This document shows positions 1 to 22,167 of a DNA stretch of 60,000 nucleotides, piece by piece; the first letter of the stretch is position 1; every line of letters begins with the position of its first letter. The notes under the pieces are model-generated. The model did no database searches and had not been told where the DNA came from. It was given only the letters and a program-made list of their open reading frames with translations. Source of the stretch: Liolophura sinensis (taxonomy: Eukaryota; Mollusca; Polyplacophora; Chitonida; Chitonidae); the NCBI RefSeq assembly GCF_032854445.1, contig NC_088301.1, forward strand, positions 50,891,187 through 50,951,186, given 5' to 3'. Position numbers and translations under genes: made by a program.

Positions 1-12
1 GGAATTTTCTAG

Positions 13-9947
<9,935 letters not shown>

Positions 9948-10049
9948 CTGATTACTAAACAGCTGTCTTCGAACGACAGTTTCACGACTACTAAGCCACA
10001 GTAACACTTATAACATATAAGGCAATGAAACTCAAGGTTTCCTTCCGAG

Positions 10050-10204
10050 ACATCGACAGTGCAATGAAAAATTCCACAAGACATCCACAGTGCTGTGAAA
10101 ACTTCCACAAGACATCCACAGTGCTGTGAAAAATTCCACAAGACATCCACAGTGCTGTGAAAAATTCCACAAGACATCCACATTGCTGTGAAAAATTCCA
10201 CAAG
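10050..10204 (+). repeat. 31-bp minisatellite, five units
   Basis: Units start at 10050, 10081, 10112, 10143 and 10174 with an exact 31-bp spacing. The core is ACATCCACAGTGCTGTGAAA; the first unit is the most diverged. It lies 103 bp after the RTK stop and before the poly(A) signal, so it is probably transcribed as 3' UTR. A long antisense open frame here is a by-product of the repetition, since 31 is not a multiple of three. Confidence 0.95.
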
Positions 10205-10303
10205 ATGCATGCGGGTATAGGGTAATTGTTTTAAGGATAAGAGCGATTCATATATCACGACTATATCTACTTTTTATTTCACGGACATTTGTACTTCGAC
10301 TAT

Positions 10304-10309
10304 AATAAA
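10304..10309 (+). terminator. Candidate poly(A) signal of the RTK gene
   Basis: AATAAA, 357 bp after the RTK stop codon and the first such hexamer downstream. It would give a 3' UTR of roughly 370-390 nt that includes the minisatellite. Confidence 0.55.
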
Positions 10310-10593
10310 GTACTCCCATATCATGCTTTCAGATTATTGTGTATGTTCAACTAAATATAATTTTTATTTTAGCCTTTTGTTTCTAAGCTTACTATTCGGC
10401 ATAATTATCGACTGTGACCATAAACGATGTTATGAAGTGAGCTTTTAACGCACTGACAAAATTGTCCCCAAAGCTTTTTTCACACATTGTTTTAGATTTT
10501 TGTTACTTCTAAAATGCAGTTAAAGTAGGATAAAATATGGCAGCCTTTTAGGACCAAATCTAAGCGATGTGACATATTACCATTTTCTTCATA

Positions 10594-10812
10594 TTTTATT
10601 TATTTGATTTGTCTTTTACGCCTTACTCAAGAATATTTCATTTATACAACGGCAGCCAGCATTATGGTGTGAAGAGACCGGACAGAGCCAAAAGGAAGCC
10701 CACGTATATCCACAGGTTGCTGGCAGACCAGAGAGGAAATCAGCATGAACTTGACTTGAACTCACAGCGACCTCGTTAGTGAGAAGCTCCTAGGTCATTT
10801 CGCTGTGCTGGG
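10594..10812 (-). mobile_element. tRNA-derived SINE
   Basis: Same family as 6581-6822. The TTTATTTATTTGATT tail is at the left, then TACGCCTTACTCAAGAATA and GGCAGCCAGCATTATGGTG. The head, with GAACTCACAGCGACC, is at the right. It lies just past the RTK gene. Confidence 0.8.
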
Positions 10813-13596
10813 ACGTTTTCTTCCTAAGACTTTTCGTTATAAGGATTATTCTAACATGTTTTTAAATTAATGGATTTTCAGTTGGTCAAAATAATGTGAA
10901 AACCGTGTGGAATATATGGTTTTAAATGGACCCCGTATAAACACTTTTCTGAAAGTAAACAAAACAATTTAGCCTTCTTGGACACAGTTCTCTGTTGTCT
11001 TTCATTTGAGGCACACACTATTTTTTTCTTTTTTCATTAGCCCATTGTATTATTTGTAGTATTTCAGTCGTACATGTAATACGTAATAGCACGTAATAGC
11101 ACATGTCTTGGATCATCTCTATTAACAAACTATAGATTATCTCCCTCCTCCTACTCCATTCGACATTGGCATAGGGACTTATTGGTTATGTGAGTGTGCT
11201 ATTTTGGTTCCGCCGCATGCGTTTTTGTTTTTACAGAGTTAACCCCCTTTAAACTATGAATGGGGACTTAGGCATTGAGTCATTGTCAATGCATCTCCTA
11301 GTTAGGTGGACCAGCAGACTTGCTGGAACACCTCTTGATTTTATTCGGATTATTATTATTATTTTTTTTCTTCCACGAATTTTGTTAACAGGGTTTTGAA
11401 AAGAACTTAAAGGAATACAAACACAATATTATATAGGTATAATCCCTAGGTCATGAAGTTGATGGCAAATTTAAAAAAAAAAAAAAAAGGTCACGTGGTA
11501 TGGCGGTCATATTGGAATTTGTACAAAACCTTTTAGAGACTTCTTCTATGAAACTATGCAAACCATTGTATTGAAATTATGTATACATAGACTAAGCTTA
11601 AATTAGTAGAGTTATGAAGGGTTTAACTATGTCACGTGACCTATTTTTTTTTTTACGTTTTGTCAATTTTAAAGCTTAAAGTACCAGTCGGGCTAGATTT
11701 TAAATGGCACGCTTCATACTGTACTTTTGCAAGAGGAATCAACATATGCAATCAAAATTGACCGGAAGTTGTAATTTTCAGGGGGAATCAAATTACAAAT
11801 AGGAAAAATGGCAAATATATTTACGTCTATAAAATTAAATGAACACCAAATAAAACATCGATTTATATGTTATTTAATACATAGAGGTGAACGACCAGTG
11901 TCCCATTTGCATAAATTGCAATATTTAATTAGATTACGTAATACCGCCATATTGGAAAAACGTGACATCAGGCTATAACAAAAATAATACTGAAGCTAGA
12001 AAGCTGGGATTTGCACCAAATTGTAGACCAAAAAGCTTCCTCTTTCTGTTATATGACAACGGATTTGAGCTGCGACCAATATTTTTCAAGATATGGGCGT
12101 CTACAGATTGCTATTTTATGCTGTAATGTAAATAGTATGTACATATATACCGTAAACGTTTAAGTTATAGGATGTACATATAACATACACTTGTTAGAGG
12201 GACCAGAATGTACCTGCATATTATAGGCTTGTAAAAGTAAGGTACTGACCAGCATGTACGGTAAATTTGTAACATTTACATGGAAAGTGCCTATAATAGC
12301 TTTAAACAGAATGACAGTAGTTAAAGTTTATCTGACTCCATGGCGTTGTCCGTGGCGTCATGGGCTGGTCCACCGGTTATCGCTGCTTTGCAGCTATATT
12401 TATGCTTGAATTTGTTGGCAGCCAATTTTCCACCGTAGATATTGTTATTTGAATACAGGATGGGCAGTATAATACCAAACCTTCTACCACTTTGTGATAA
12501 AATGTGACCCTATATACCCATAATCCATATTGCGTTCAGCTGATGACATCATTATGCAATTGGTGTGTTAAATGTAACAAGGGGTCTACACAGACGTCAG
12601 TTGTTACCGTTGCATTCGCTGGCTGTATACTTCATATCTAACGTCATACAGATTCAATAAAATCAGCTCATTCATTTATAATTTGCATTTCTTCATGTGC
12701 TATTTGTTCAGTTATTTATCTTGATTCGATCCATTTAGCATCAATATCGATTTATTTCTAAATAGTGATTTACCTGTTACTAAACAACAGTTCAGTTGGC
12801 TAAGTGAAAGTATTAAATTAAATCCATCCGAAAGAAGTTGGCTGTTTGGCTTACAGATAGGTTAATTTCATCACGTAGTTGTTCGTTCTATTTACATTAC
12901 AAACCAGTTCCACTAGTTTGACGGTATAATAATGCCATGTAATACAAATGAAAAATGAGACTTTAAAATGTCATTTGACTTCTCTGTATTATATTTGTAA
13001 TTCTCTGACCAAGGTTATGGAGAAATGGTTTGAACACACAACGTTCTAACCAGTAAAAATAACTGCAACTCGCATAGTACTATAGTACATTGGTAAAAAT
13101 GTTTTGCAGAATAACTCAACCCACCTAATCTCTGATTATTTGGAACTGAATGTTTAGGAGATATTTTACGAATAAATATAATATCTAATATCTAATGTCA
13201 TGTTCGACATTCATATATCACTTGTAGACCATGATAATGGTTTTAAGTTCATAATCGCAAGACTCCTTTCCAAAGCAACCTTAAAGAGTGATACCCAAGG
13301 GTAACATGCAAGACAGAAAAAGGAAATGGGTTTGTGGAACTGAGGTAAATTTACAAGAATTTTCCAGCTATCACACTGTTGCCTTCACTCACTATGCTGT
13401 GGTCTTTTATTTAGGTTTGGAAGACATTCATCGTTGAAGAATGTCGCACACGGCGCTTAGCCTAAGTGAATCGAATCTAGCTATGGGAAACTTTTTTCAG
13501 GTCGAATACTGAGATAGGTTGTCCTTTGATTGCAACTCTTCACCACAACACTAAGCTGATGTAATAAACATGAAATTCCATACGATAACTTACTTC
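10813..13596. other. Intergenic, no gene recognised
   Basis: AT-rich, with only short frames. It contains a 16-nt A run (about 11473-11488) joined to GGTCACGTGG, and an inverted counterpart, GTCACGTGACC followed by a T run, at about 11631-11655. Related CCATATTGG pieces occur near 11508 and 11949. This may be a decayed repeat, but I cannot set its ends. Confidence 0.6.
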
Positions 13597-13690
13597 AGGT
13601 TTCCTCCACCTAAAAATCTGACGGGCGTCGTATTAATGAAATATTCTTGAGGACGGCTTTAAAATTCAACGAAATAACTAAATAATCAAA
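13597..13690 (+). mobile_element. SINE, diverged 3' fragment
   Basis: GGTTTCCTCCACC, then GGGCGTCGTATTAATGAAAT and ATTCTTGAGGACGG, match the 3' half of the SINE family in the same order, in + orientation, with more substitutions than the other copies. Confidence 0.6.
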
Positions 13691-14789
13691 TATTTAGATA
13701 TTAAAAATGCCAATATTTTTGTTCTTTTGCTGTTTTACGTGTTGTAATTTTAAGCAACCTAAGCATTCCGAACGAGTTTTTATGTTTGGGACGAGAGCAA
13801 ACACCATGCCCCTCGAAGGGAAATCGTTCCCTTAGGATGTGGTAGTGAGATTTTTCATATTTTCATGCAGAACAGAAATTACTGGAGCCTGAAGTACAAT
13901 TATTATACAAGATCGATTGTTGTAATTCTCACTTTTTGATTTAGCGGATTAAAAAAGTAAGGCCTAAAGCAGATTCGGCAGATTAAGACCTCTTTCTGGG
14001 TGAATTCCCATCAAAATAAAGCACGATTGCGTGAGCCAAAGCCATTTGTGTATATATGACATAGACTTTAAACCTTCTGAAATATCATTTTGGTAAACGG
14101 AATTTTGAAAACGTGATACTTTTCTTAAACAGACTTAATTTTGTTTAAGGACATATGATGGATTACGGGTGAATGTTTCTGATGCCGATGTTACTAAAAA
14201 CTATACGGCCAAGTCAGTGAGACATTTCCCATATAGTCCGGGAGCTAGCAGACGTTTATCCTTCAGGTCGCGTACGAGGAATTTTTTTTGACCAAAAGAT
14301 ACCTTGAGATGTGCTAATTATAAAATGGTAATTCGTAAGTTCCAGCTCAAAGCTGAAAACATTTAAGACCGACCCAAAGATCAACATTTGGGTTAAAAAA
14401 TACCTTAAAACAAAGCCATCGGTCCCAACTGTGTACGAGGATGAAACTTTCCTCATGACGAAGAAGAGGTGTTTAGAATATGCTAGCGAGACACTTTTAA
14501 GTAGGACGGCCAATGCAGATGGGCTTTTTATGACAACAGATGAAGACATTGGTGGGTTGGAAGAGGTACTAAATCTATGCGTTGAAACAGACGTTCGCAC
14601 CTGGCGACAATAACTATGCGGTACAATAACTTCACGAGAATTTACGTTGTCAAGCAATACGTTGACCTTATTTCATAAGAAATAACAATTCTATATAGAT
14701 TTGAAATTTTTACTTATGTTTAATATCGTTCCGTGATCCTGAATAACAGATAATACTGTTTCGCGACACCTGAATAACAGGTAATGCTG

Positions 14790-15300
14790 TATCAAGTAAC
14801 TATGCCCAGGAAGCGCCGCCAACCGCGACCCTCCTCAAGGGAGGGACAGGTGACAAATGAACTCCATCCTCTCCTAATAGCCCCGATAATTTATGTGTGA
14901 TCTCGGGGTGACCATTTTAAAATCTCTTTACCTTAACGTAATATGTTTCATAGCCCGGTTTACAACGCGGCTTTTTCAGCTAGCGCCTCTCCAAAACAGG
15001 TGTGGTGACATAACTGAATAACCAAATGCAGTATTTGGCAGCTTGGCCGTAAGAACACGCAGGTCTTTCTGCATGTCCAGCTTGAGCTGTATGACTTATA
15101 GCCCAGCCAAGTCATTGGCAACGGAATGAATTAAAATAATGTCTAGCGGCGGTAGCCGACGTAGATATTTCTCAACTATACCAGGATCTGGCTCCATCTC
15201 ATACCTCCGCTCCGAATCATGGTAATTTGGCCTGATGACTGACCTCCAGGTCGCCCTACTGTATGGCGATGAGCCCAGTAAATAAGTCTGGAAGATAAAG
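14790..15300 (-). pseudogene. SGNH-hydrolase-like domain of the retroelement (broken)
   Basis: Read on the - strand directly after the recombinase. A block-I-like LGSSPYSRATW (about 15270), a block-III-like LIHSVANDLAG (about 15110-15130, GxND degraded to VAND), KLDMQKDLRVLTAKLPNT, and a block-V-like region ERMEFICHLS (about 14850-14873) fall in the expected order and spacing for SGNH/GDSL hydrolases of tyrosine-recombinase elements. In-frame stops after NDLAGL, after FWRGAS and later, with a frameshift near 15070, show it is inactive. The family call rests on motif order, as single motifs are eroded. Confidence 0.65.
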
Positions 15301-15870
15301 TATAAATGGTACTACTATTTCTATCTTAGAAATGAAATGAAAGCTTATGCTAGCTGTGGAATTCTTATGTAACGCCGGTAGCATCCCATTCAACTGTACG
15401 TTTTCATCTGTTATACCCATCGTTGCTGATGTAGTGGCACCACCAATTCTAAATGAGTGAGATGTATAGGTTTTTGGCTTTGCTATTACTGGGCAAAGTG
15501 GTGTATCTCTCATACGTGGCATATACAAAGAGGTACCTGGCCCAACTGATCAGTTTTGATGTCGGATATGCACTGTGAGAGAATTCACCAAAGAAATGTC
15601 GTGAAGACGTAGTGCCTTCAATTGCGTGTCACTCTGACTATCTGCGACAATCTCCCCAACCCTCAGCAAGCCAAGAAATACTAGAAGGTAGACAACCCGA
15701 AATAAATTACATTCAAAGGTAGATTTACACACTACAACCAGGCACCTATAAGTGAGCGTAGCGCAGGAAGTGTCATAGGTGATCTAATATCTTTGTGCAA
15801 GTCAATCCTCTGCATACCCTTTAACAATCTGTGGCCGAGAAATGATTGTATTCAATCTGGGAGGCCGTAA
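15290..15870 (-). pseudogene. Tyrosine recombinase of the retroelement (broken)
   Basis: The N-terminal part reads SFLGHRLLKGMQRIDLHKD (about 15790-15850), then the box-I Arg motif LLVFLGLLRVGEI (about 15650-15690) and the box-II motif TSHSFRIGGATTSA (about 15425-15465, HxxR). A TGA stop at 15550-15552 interrupts it. After CPVIA about 40 residues normally present before the HxxR box are missing. A 1-nt shift follows, after which a different frame reads GCYRRYIRI near the nucleophile Tyr region. The two catalytic Arg positions remain readable; the enzyme could not be made intact. Confidence 0.85.
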
Positions 15871-16330
15871 ATTGTATGAAAAAAGGCCCCTAAACGGTAC
15901 GACCCCATGACATCAGTGTAAAGTTGTAGACTATACATGTAGCTACCTTGCCAGAAGTAGTCTAGGAAAACAGATACACCATTAATCTCTTTAAAGAAAA
16001 TAACCACATGTCTAAACCCGCCTTAATTTCAGCAGACACGCGAATGAAATTGTGGCGTTGCCTAATACCAATTGTGGCATGTATAAGCCTTCACGAAAAA
16101 GCTCGCCCGTTATAATTGCTTTACCGGCAAACTTTAAGGTGAACCTATTAGGGATTGTAACTGGCGTAATGCGATTTTCTTTAGGCTGTGAGTGATTTGT
16201 ACAAGCTGTGTGTAAGCTGATTTATCTTAGAATCTGGCACCCTGATAATTAAAGCATTAACACGGTATCAAATTCTAGACACCATGACATGAATTTACAT
16301 CAGCATACCAAAACTTGCAGGTAAGGGGTC
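15870..16330 (-). pseudogene. RT connection and RNase H fragment of the retroelement (broken)
   Basis: Pieces in three frames on the - strand: LEFDTV (about 16261-16278), RVPDSKINQL (about 16205-16240), LRQLQSLIG (about 16145-16170), LKFAGKAI (about 16115-16140), RVSAEIKAGLDMW, FLDYFWQGS, and LQLYTDVMGSYRLGAFF (about 15876-15930). The last matches the start of a DIRS/Ngaro RNase H domain with its first catalytic Asp (TD). The order and spacing match known RT-RNaseH-recombinase polyproteins; the rest of RNase H is deleted before the recombinase. Confidence 0.7.
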
Positions 16331-16380
16331 TATTTCTTGGTCGTATCAATGGATCCCGCGCAGTGCAAAATTGGGGGCTT

Positions 16381-19300
16381 ACTCCATCTTAGGACCTTCT
16401 ATGTTGACTGTAGCACTAAATGCTTCCTATGGCAAATTTCTTAAAGCTCAGTATATATTGTTATATTTACAGTGAAAACACCCTGACAGTTAATATTTGA
16501 TTTCCTTTAGTACAAACTCTAGTTGAGTTCAAATTCAATAAATCACCTTCAAGATCGCCACAGTTGAATCCCTTCCACACTGAAGGCTTTCAGCCCCGCC
16601 CTACAGATTCTGTCCCGCAAAAACTCAGTCTTTAGAGACCGAGACTTACATAAATAGAAGCCCAAAAGAATAGCGTAAACATATACTGATGAGCAATGGA
16701 ATATATACTGAAGGTGCATGTTCGGTGCAAAATGACCTTTGACCTTGTCTTATGTAATCTTTCCACCGCAAAAATTTGTCTTAAAGGTCTTACAAAATTA
16801 CCAAAGTATTCTTTGCGTGAGGCTAGTCTTTAAATTCATTTAATTACACTCCAGCGTTTTTTTTAAAATTCAAAAATAGGTTCAAAATATTTGAATAAAC
16901 AAAATAAACAGGTGCATATAAAAAACATAGCGGTTATTTGACCTTTCACCCGTGAAGTAACAAACTGAGCGATCAGCAAGTAAGTGGTAAGTTACGAATG
17001 GCCGCAGCCTGAAACCAGTGGAGGGATGGAAGTTTACAGCACAGGGTAATTATCCCAAATTCCGAAACGCTGCGTGTTAATAAGTTGTAGCAGCGGCAAA
17101 TACCAGTTTCAGACAGTATGTCAACTCTTTGAATGCACCGTTTAGATATCAGAAAATATAATATGGTGGGTTAATGGACCAAAAGTGTCCCTACATCTTG
17201 CTAAGGCAAGACTCAAGTTACCATGTTGTGAGAAGGGCTGTTCCTCTGAACCACACTGTGTGTAAATAAACGTTACAAAATGAATTCACTGGTACTCAGA
17301 GTTTACATTTAAAGAAACGTATTTCTCTTTCTGTTTCTGATGTCAACAACTATGACCAGTAAAATTAGCTAACTGATACTATTTTATTTGGACTGAAATA
17401 ACACATGGAGGGTCCTGTTATAATGACACTTTAACAATTGTCTTGATGTGTTTTAGAGTATGTTTTGGAGTAAGCTGCTGACTGTTGTTTTCAATCTGGC
17501 CACAGACGGGGACAAAGCCAAAGGAAGACAGACATAGCCTTCAACTATGTCTCTACTTCAGAAGCCCGACAAAGATACAGCTGTTGCTGCTTTTAAGAGT
17601 CGTTTTTCGCTGTTAAAGGCCATAACCATAGCCCATTTTCGCAGTGGGGAAGCTCGTCAGTTACTAACCACTGTCATAACTATCAAAGTGAAATTCTACT
17701 AGGATGTAAAATGCGAAACGATCTCCCAATGTGTTTCAAGATGATTAATAATGTAATACTCGCGAAGTGAAGTTGTTAATAACTTTTTAAAAACATTTTT
17801 GTGTTATGCTCAGGATGAGCGTATTGACCCGAAGCCACAGGTAGTGTGACAGTATGGCAAATGCCATGGCTATGTGAAAAATTTTGATTTATCAATTGTG
17901 TATGTGATAAAAGAAATCGAAAAAAATGCGGTACTTGTATTTGAAAATGCATTTTCCTACATGATATCCATACAAGTTGATACTAAGATTTGATAAAGGG
18001 CCTGGTACGGTAAGACGGAGAATCGGCGCAAGAGAAATACGATAGTGCAAATTTAAAAATCCCACCACAATTCTGTAAATTTCGGAATCAGAAATATAAA
18101 AGTTGGTCGAAGCACTCATGAAAGTTATAATGCCACAAAAGAGATGGTTGCTCAGTAATAACACTTCAAAAATGCACTCTCAATCAAAAGCAACAATTTT
18201 TCGTTCAAACGAGGCAGTGTTTTAAATTTACAGTGTGACGATCAACGTTAACCAGAAATGTATCGCTACGAAGAAAGGGTTGCATATCGGGGAAGAGTTC
18301 GAATCTTGTGGCAAACATACTTTTGTGTGAGTAAAAATAAAGGTTGCATTAAATAAGTGTTATCATGAATTAGAATGGATAAGCTACGGTATTACGTAGC
18401 ATTTAGCAGCTATAGCGACATCGTTCGTAAATACTGGTTGAGAGCACATGTGGTCCGCTAGCTATCATTAACATAGACATCTTATGCATAGAGGAAGTAT
18501 AAGGCTGAAAGTTACATTTGTTATATAATTATTTAATTGACTGGTGCATAACTGTGTGCTCAAGAATTTTTCAGAAAGTTACATTTGTAGTGCAGTGATT
18601 TTCGTAACTTTACAATGTCTAATGCCAAAAAAAGGTATTTAAGTGTGACTGGAGAATAGAGGAGTAAAACAGAACTGAAAAAAGTAGCCTTACGAGTGTA
18701 TCAGTAGCTGTGATTCACTCGAGGTCCACAGTTTCTTACACTGGGGCCGATTCCCCGCCTTACTATACCAGGTCCTTTATAATGCAACCCTCATGTTCAC
18801 ACACACAAGAAAGAACCGCTAAGTGGGGAAGCCTGAGAGCATCTTGGGTTTCTCCTTGGCACTATGAAATGGCGGCTGTCATATGATGATTGCAATATTG
18901 CTAAGCATGCTTAATGAAACATATCTGTTGTAACAATAGCCATGGCAATATACATTTAATTGGTGAGAGTATATTACTCAATATATAAAGAGAATATATT
19001 ATTCTTTCATATGGTCACTCATGAACAATCCTGTAAGTTACAAAACGATAATATGAAAAACTTGAAGCAGAACACATTTCTGTCATTTCAGTATTAACGA
19101 AGTAAGTTTGTTCAACTTCATGCGAATAAATAATTTACACTGGTAGGTAAATGTATCTGTATATATATTTCAAAGCAATGCCATACATTTTACATACATA
19201 TTAGACTCTGAAGATACAGATATTCATGGATACATAAAAGAAGAACAATAGTCTGAAATAATTTGAATATATTCAAATTGTATACATCTTGCCATAGTTA

Positions 19301-22167
19301 TAGTTTCAATGCATACTGTAGAATAATTTGAATTCAACCAGCAGTACCCGTTTCAGTTTGAAAAAGTTTATCGCAGACTCTCTTGAGTCCTGAAGTTAAG
19401 TATTTATTTACTTTCTTGCATATGATATATACCTTGATAAAACTGAACAGTGGTTGATAGAACTTGGTTTACATGACATCATTTTTACCCTAAGTTCTTA
19501 CTGGTTCAGTAACTCAGCGTGAATGGAATTATGTTTGGTGCCACTCTCGTATATGGGCTCTATAATCAGCTACTTTGTCAACAAGACTGTGACATCATAC
19601 ATGCTGATAAGTTGTAATATCTCAGCTTGGATCGGCGAACCAGTACATCTATACCAGTCACACATAGACTTGTATCGAAACTAGCTTCTGTAACCAGCCA
19701 TTCCTTCAATGTCATTCACCCACCTTTGTTGCATGTTAAAAGTATGTAGACCCCGTCTCATTCATTCGAGATCACGCGCCTTTCTATGTGATTCTACGGC
19801 ACCGAGACAAGGCTCGTGTATACATGGGCGTCATCAGTGCAGTGATTTCTCCCAAAATTTGGGGATAATTGTTGATAGAGGAGTATCAGATATTTAATAA
19901 GTATTTTCAGATTCCCTGAGTCTAAATCTGTATCAATGGTATAAAATTCAAGCACTTACCTGTATCAGGGTTAATCAAAAATATCCAAAACAAAAATGAA
20001 CTATTTACTCACGTATTAGCAAATGAATACTAAGTTATTCAACATGGCGGTGAAAGACGGCATGAAAAGAGAGTTCGAAGAGTAATCGTGTATGCAAAGA
20101 CAAGCAGTGGCTTTTCTGTAGAGTTGGGGGCAAGGCAGGTCACCCCTCTTCGTGCGGCATATAAGAAAAAAGATGTCATCGCAGTCTAATCGACTGGGTA
20201 TGGTAAGAATCTTGTGTATCTGCATCTGTCTTGGGTCATCCAGCGTCGACAACACAGTGAAGAACGCACCATAACTATTGTTGTATCCCCACTGAATTCT
20301 GTAATGAAAAATCAAGTGGTGAGTGTGTAAATATATTTAAATCGCTATGGTTCAGCTTGAGTACGGACGCAGATGATAACAATACTCACGTACGCCTGTA
20401 AACAGCGCACTACTCAACACTCCGGTACTTTCGCCATCACGTGCAGTTGTTAACTGGTAAGGCGTATTCATTAAATGCCAGGCAACTGCATCACATAGCG
20501 TGATTCAACATGTCAGTTACAGAGTGTAAAACAAAAATATTAGAAGGCAACAATAACAGATGGATAACATCAACGTTATTCATAGGACATCATGAAGCCA
20601 GTATGTCCCCTGGTGGTGAAGGAATTCGGGCACGTGCGGTGGTAACGGCACATGAAGGTATCACTCCAGTCTCATCTTCTATTCTTGCCAAGCGAAAGCC
20701 AAGCAAATTTATATTCACCGATCTACTGATTTCTTGTTGTCATCCGTCTGGCACTGCTGCCTATACTGGTAGTTTGCCACGTCCAGAACATCCGGGTTCT
20801 GGCACACAGGTTCAAATGCTCCGTGGTCTATGATGCAGCTGATTGACACCTCCATCTCCTCACACTCGGCGTGAGTTACTGTGAGTCTCACTGTAGCAAA
20901 CACACATTGCTACAGTGGGCAAGATTGCACAGTTTCCACACTGACACCCCGGAAAACAGCACAGTTTCAGAATATTTACCTTCACAACTTTACCTGGTGT
21001 TTTTTTTTTTTTTTGGCAATAATAATCTATCCAAAGAATATTTTTTCGCCACAGTGACCAGAAAGTTATGCAGATTTCAATGGACAATAGAAAAGGAATA
21101 GAATTCTTGTTCAAATTACGCCTTCAGTGACCTAGAAAATGTTCAATATTTCTGATTGGTCATACCGAACATTTCCAAACGCATATGTTAATCATGGTGT
21201 AGACAATATTAAATAAATCTGAACTTCAAAAATTGAAATGATGAAATTAAAACTAGACGCTTGATGGTTCCAATGAATCGCTGATTATTAGGTTTTCTAG
21301 CTGGTTGTTGACAGCTATACAACCAAGTAGTACACAAAAGAGATCATTGCCACCCCCCACCCCCTCCCTCCCCAAATGTTTAAGTTAAATTAAATGATTG
21401 AAGATAGATACTTATTGGTCAAGAATGCATTGGAAGGTTCTGATAGTGGACTGTAGAGTAGGAGTGATCGACTTTTACCTTTACGATATAAGATTTCTAT
21501 CAGTGGAAAGCAGCTCTAATTACAGAATTAATTCGCTGAGCGTATTGGAATAAATATCAAGTAGATATCAAAATGCCGAACTGTGAGTGTCCCTGCTGTA
21601 GTCTTTTGTATCAGTTCAGTATTAGGTTTGAGAGACCCCGACGTAAAGGCGAAAAAAAAGTAGAAAGCAAATTGAGAAGGGAATTGTTCTTCTTACCTAC
21701 CGCGGCTTTGATTTCACAACACTGAATCACATCGCTTAAAACATAGTGTTTCCAATGATCTGAAATGGTTGGTACGTAGTGGAAGGGGGTGATGCCCCTA
21801 TGGAGATGTCTGTTCACAGCGTGCTTTCACAGAAAGACACAAAATATATTTGTTGGCATGCATTCACCAATATTCACTGACTCTAAACCAGACGACATGC
21901 ATGTAACCAGTGGGAATGTAACGTACGTTGCCATAATTTTTTAAGAATTTAAAAGCCTTGAAAGCACACATTTGTCTATTTTGTTTAATTGTTTTGTATA
22001 GCCCTGTGATTCTTTCCAGTCACAAATTATTGTCTTACACCATTGTCTAACAGTTCGATATGCATTTATGCGCATGTTACAACGTACATTTCGACATACA
22101 CTACTGGCACTGGCCATCGGCCCCTGTAGTGCGCCACCTCCGTTTGACGGTCAACCGCTCACAACTC
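16381..22167. other. Intergenic, 5.8 kb without a recognisable gene
   Basis: No open frame here shows a family I know, and frames are at most about 107 codons. Base composition is AT-rich with stop codons in all frames. It contains a poly-T run near 21000-21014 and a C-rich, G4-capable tract at 21353-21373. I see no tRNA or rRNA gene. Confidence 0.6.
21353..21373 (-). other. Potential G-quadruplex on the - strand
   Basis: Four C runs on the + strand (6, 5, 3 and 4 C) separated by single bases give four G runs of at least three on the - strand with 1-nt loops, an ideal intramolecular G4 pattern. No gene is near, so a role is not evident. Confidence 0.6.

Larger units (their letters stand above)
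14728..16380 (-). mobile_element. Decayed Ngaro/DIRS-like tyrosine-recombinase retroelement
   Basis: On the - strand, in order from 16.3 to 14.8 kb: RT connection region, RNase H, tyrosine recombinase, SGNH hydrolase. This order is known for Ngaro-group elements, which use a tyrosine recombinase instead of a DDE integrase; some carry a hydrolase domain. The frames are broken by stops, several frameshifts and at least two internal deletions, so the copy is dead. No RT catalytic core was found beyond about 16.4 kb, so the copy is 5' truncated or disrupted. A short imperfect 31-bp tandem repeat at 14731-14792 (shared core CCTGAATAACAG) lies just beyond the hydrolase end and might belong to the terminal repeats. 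Confidence 0.8.

Noticed and set aside
20510-20833. 107-codon + strand frame in intergenic DNA
   Set aside because: No recognisable domain, overlapping antisense frames of similar length, and no splice or promoter context.
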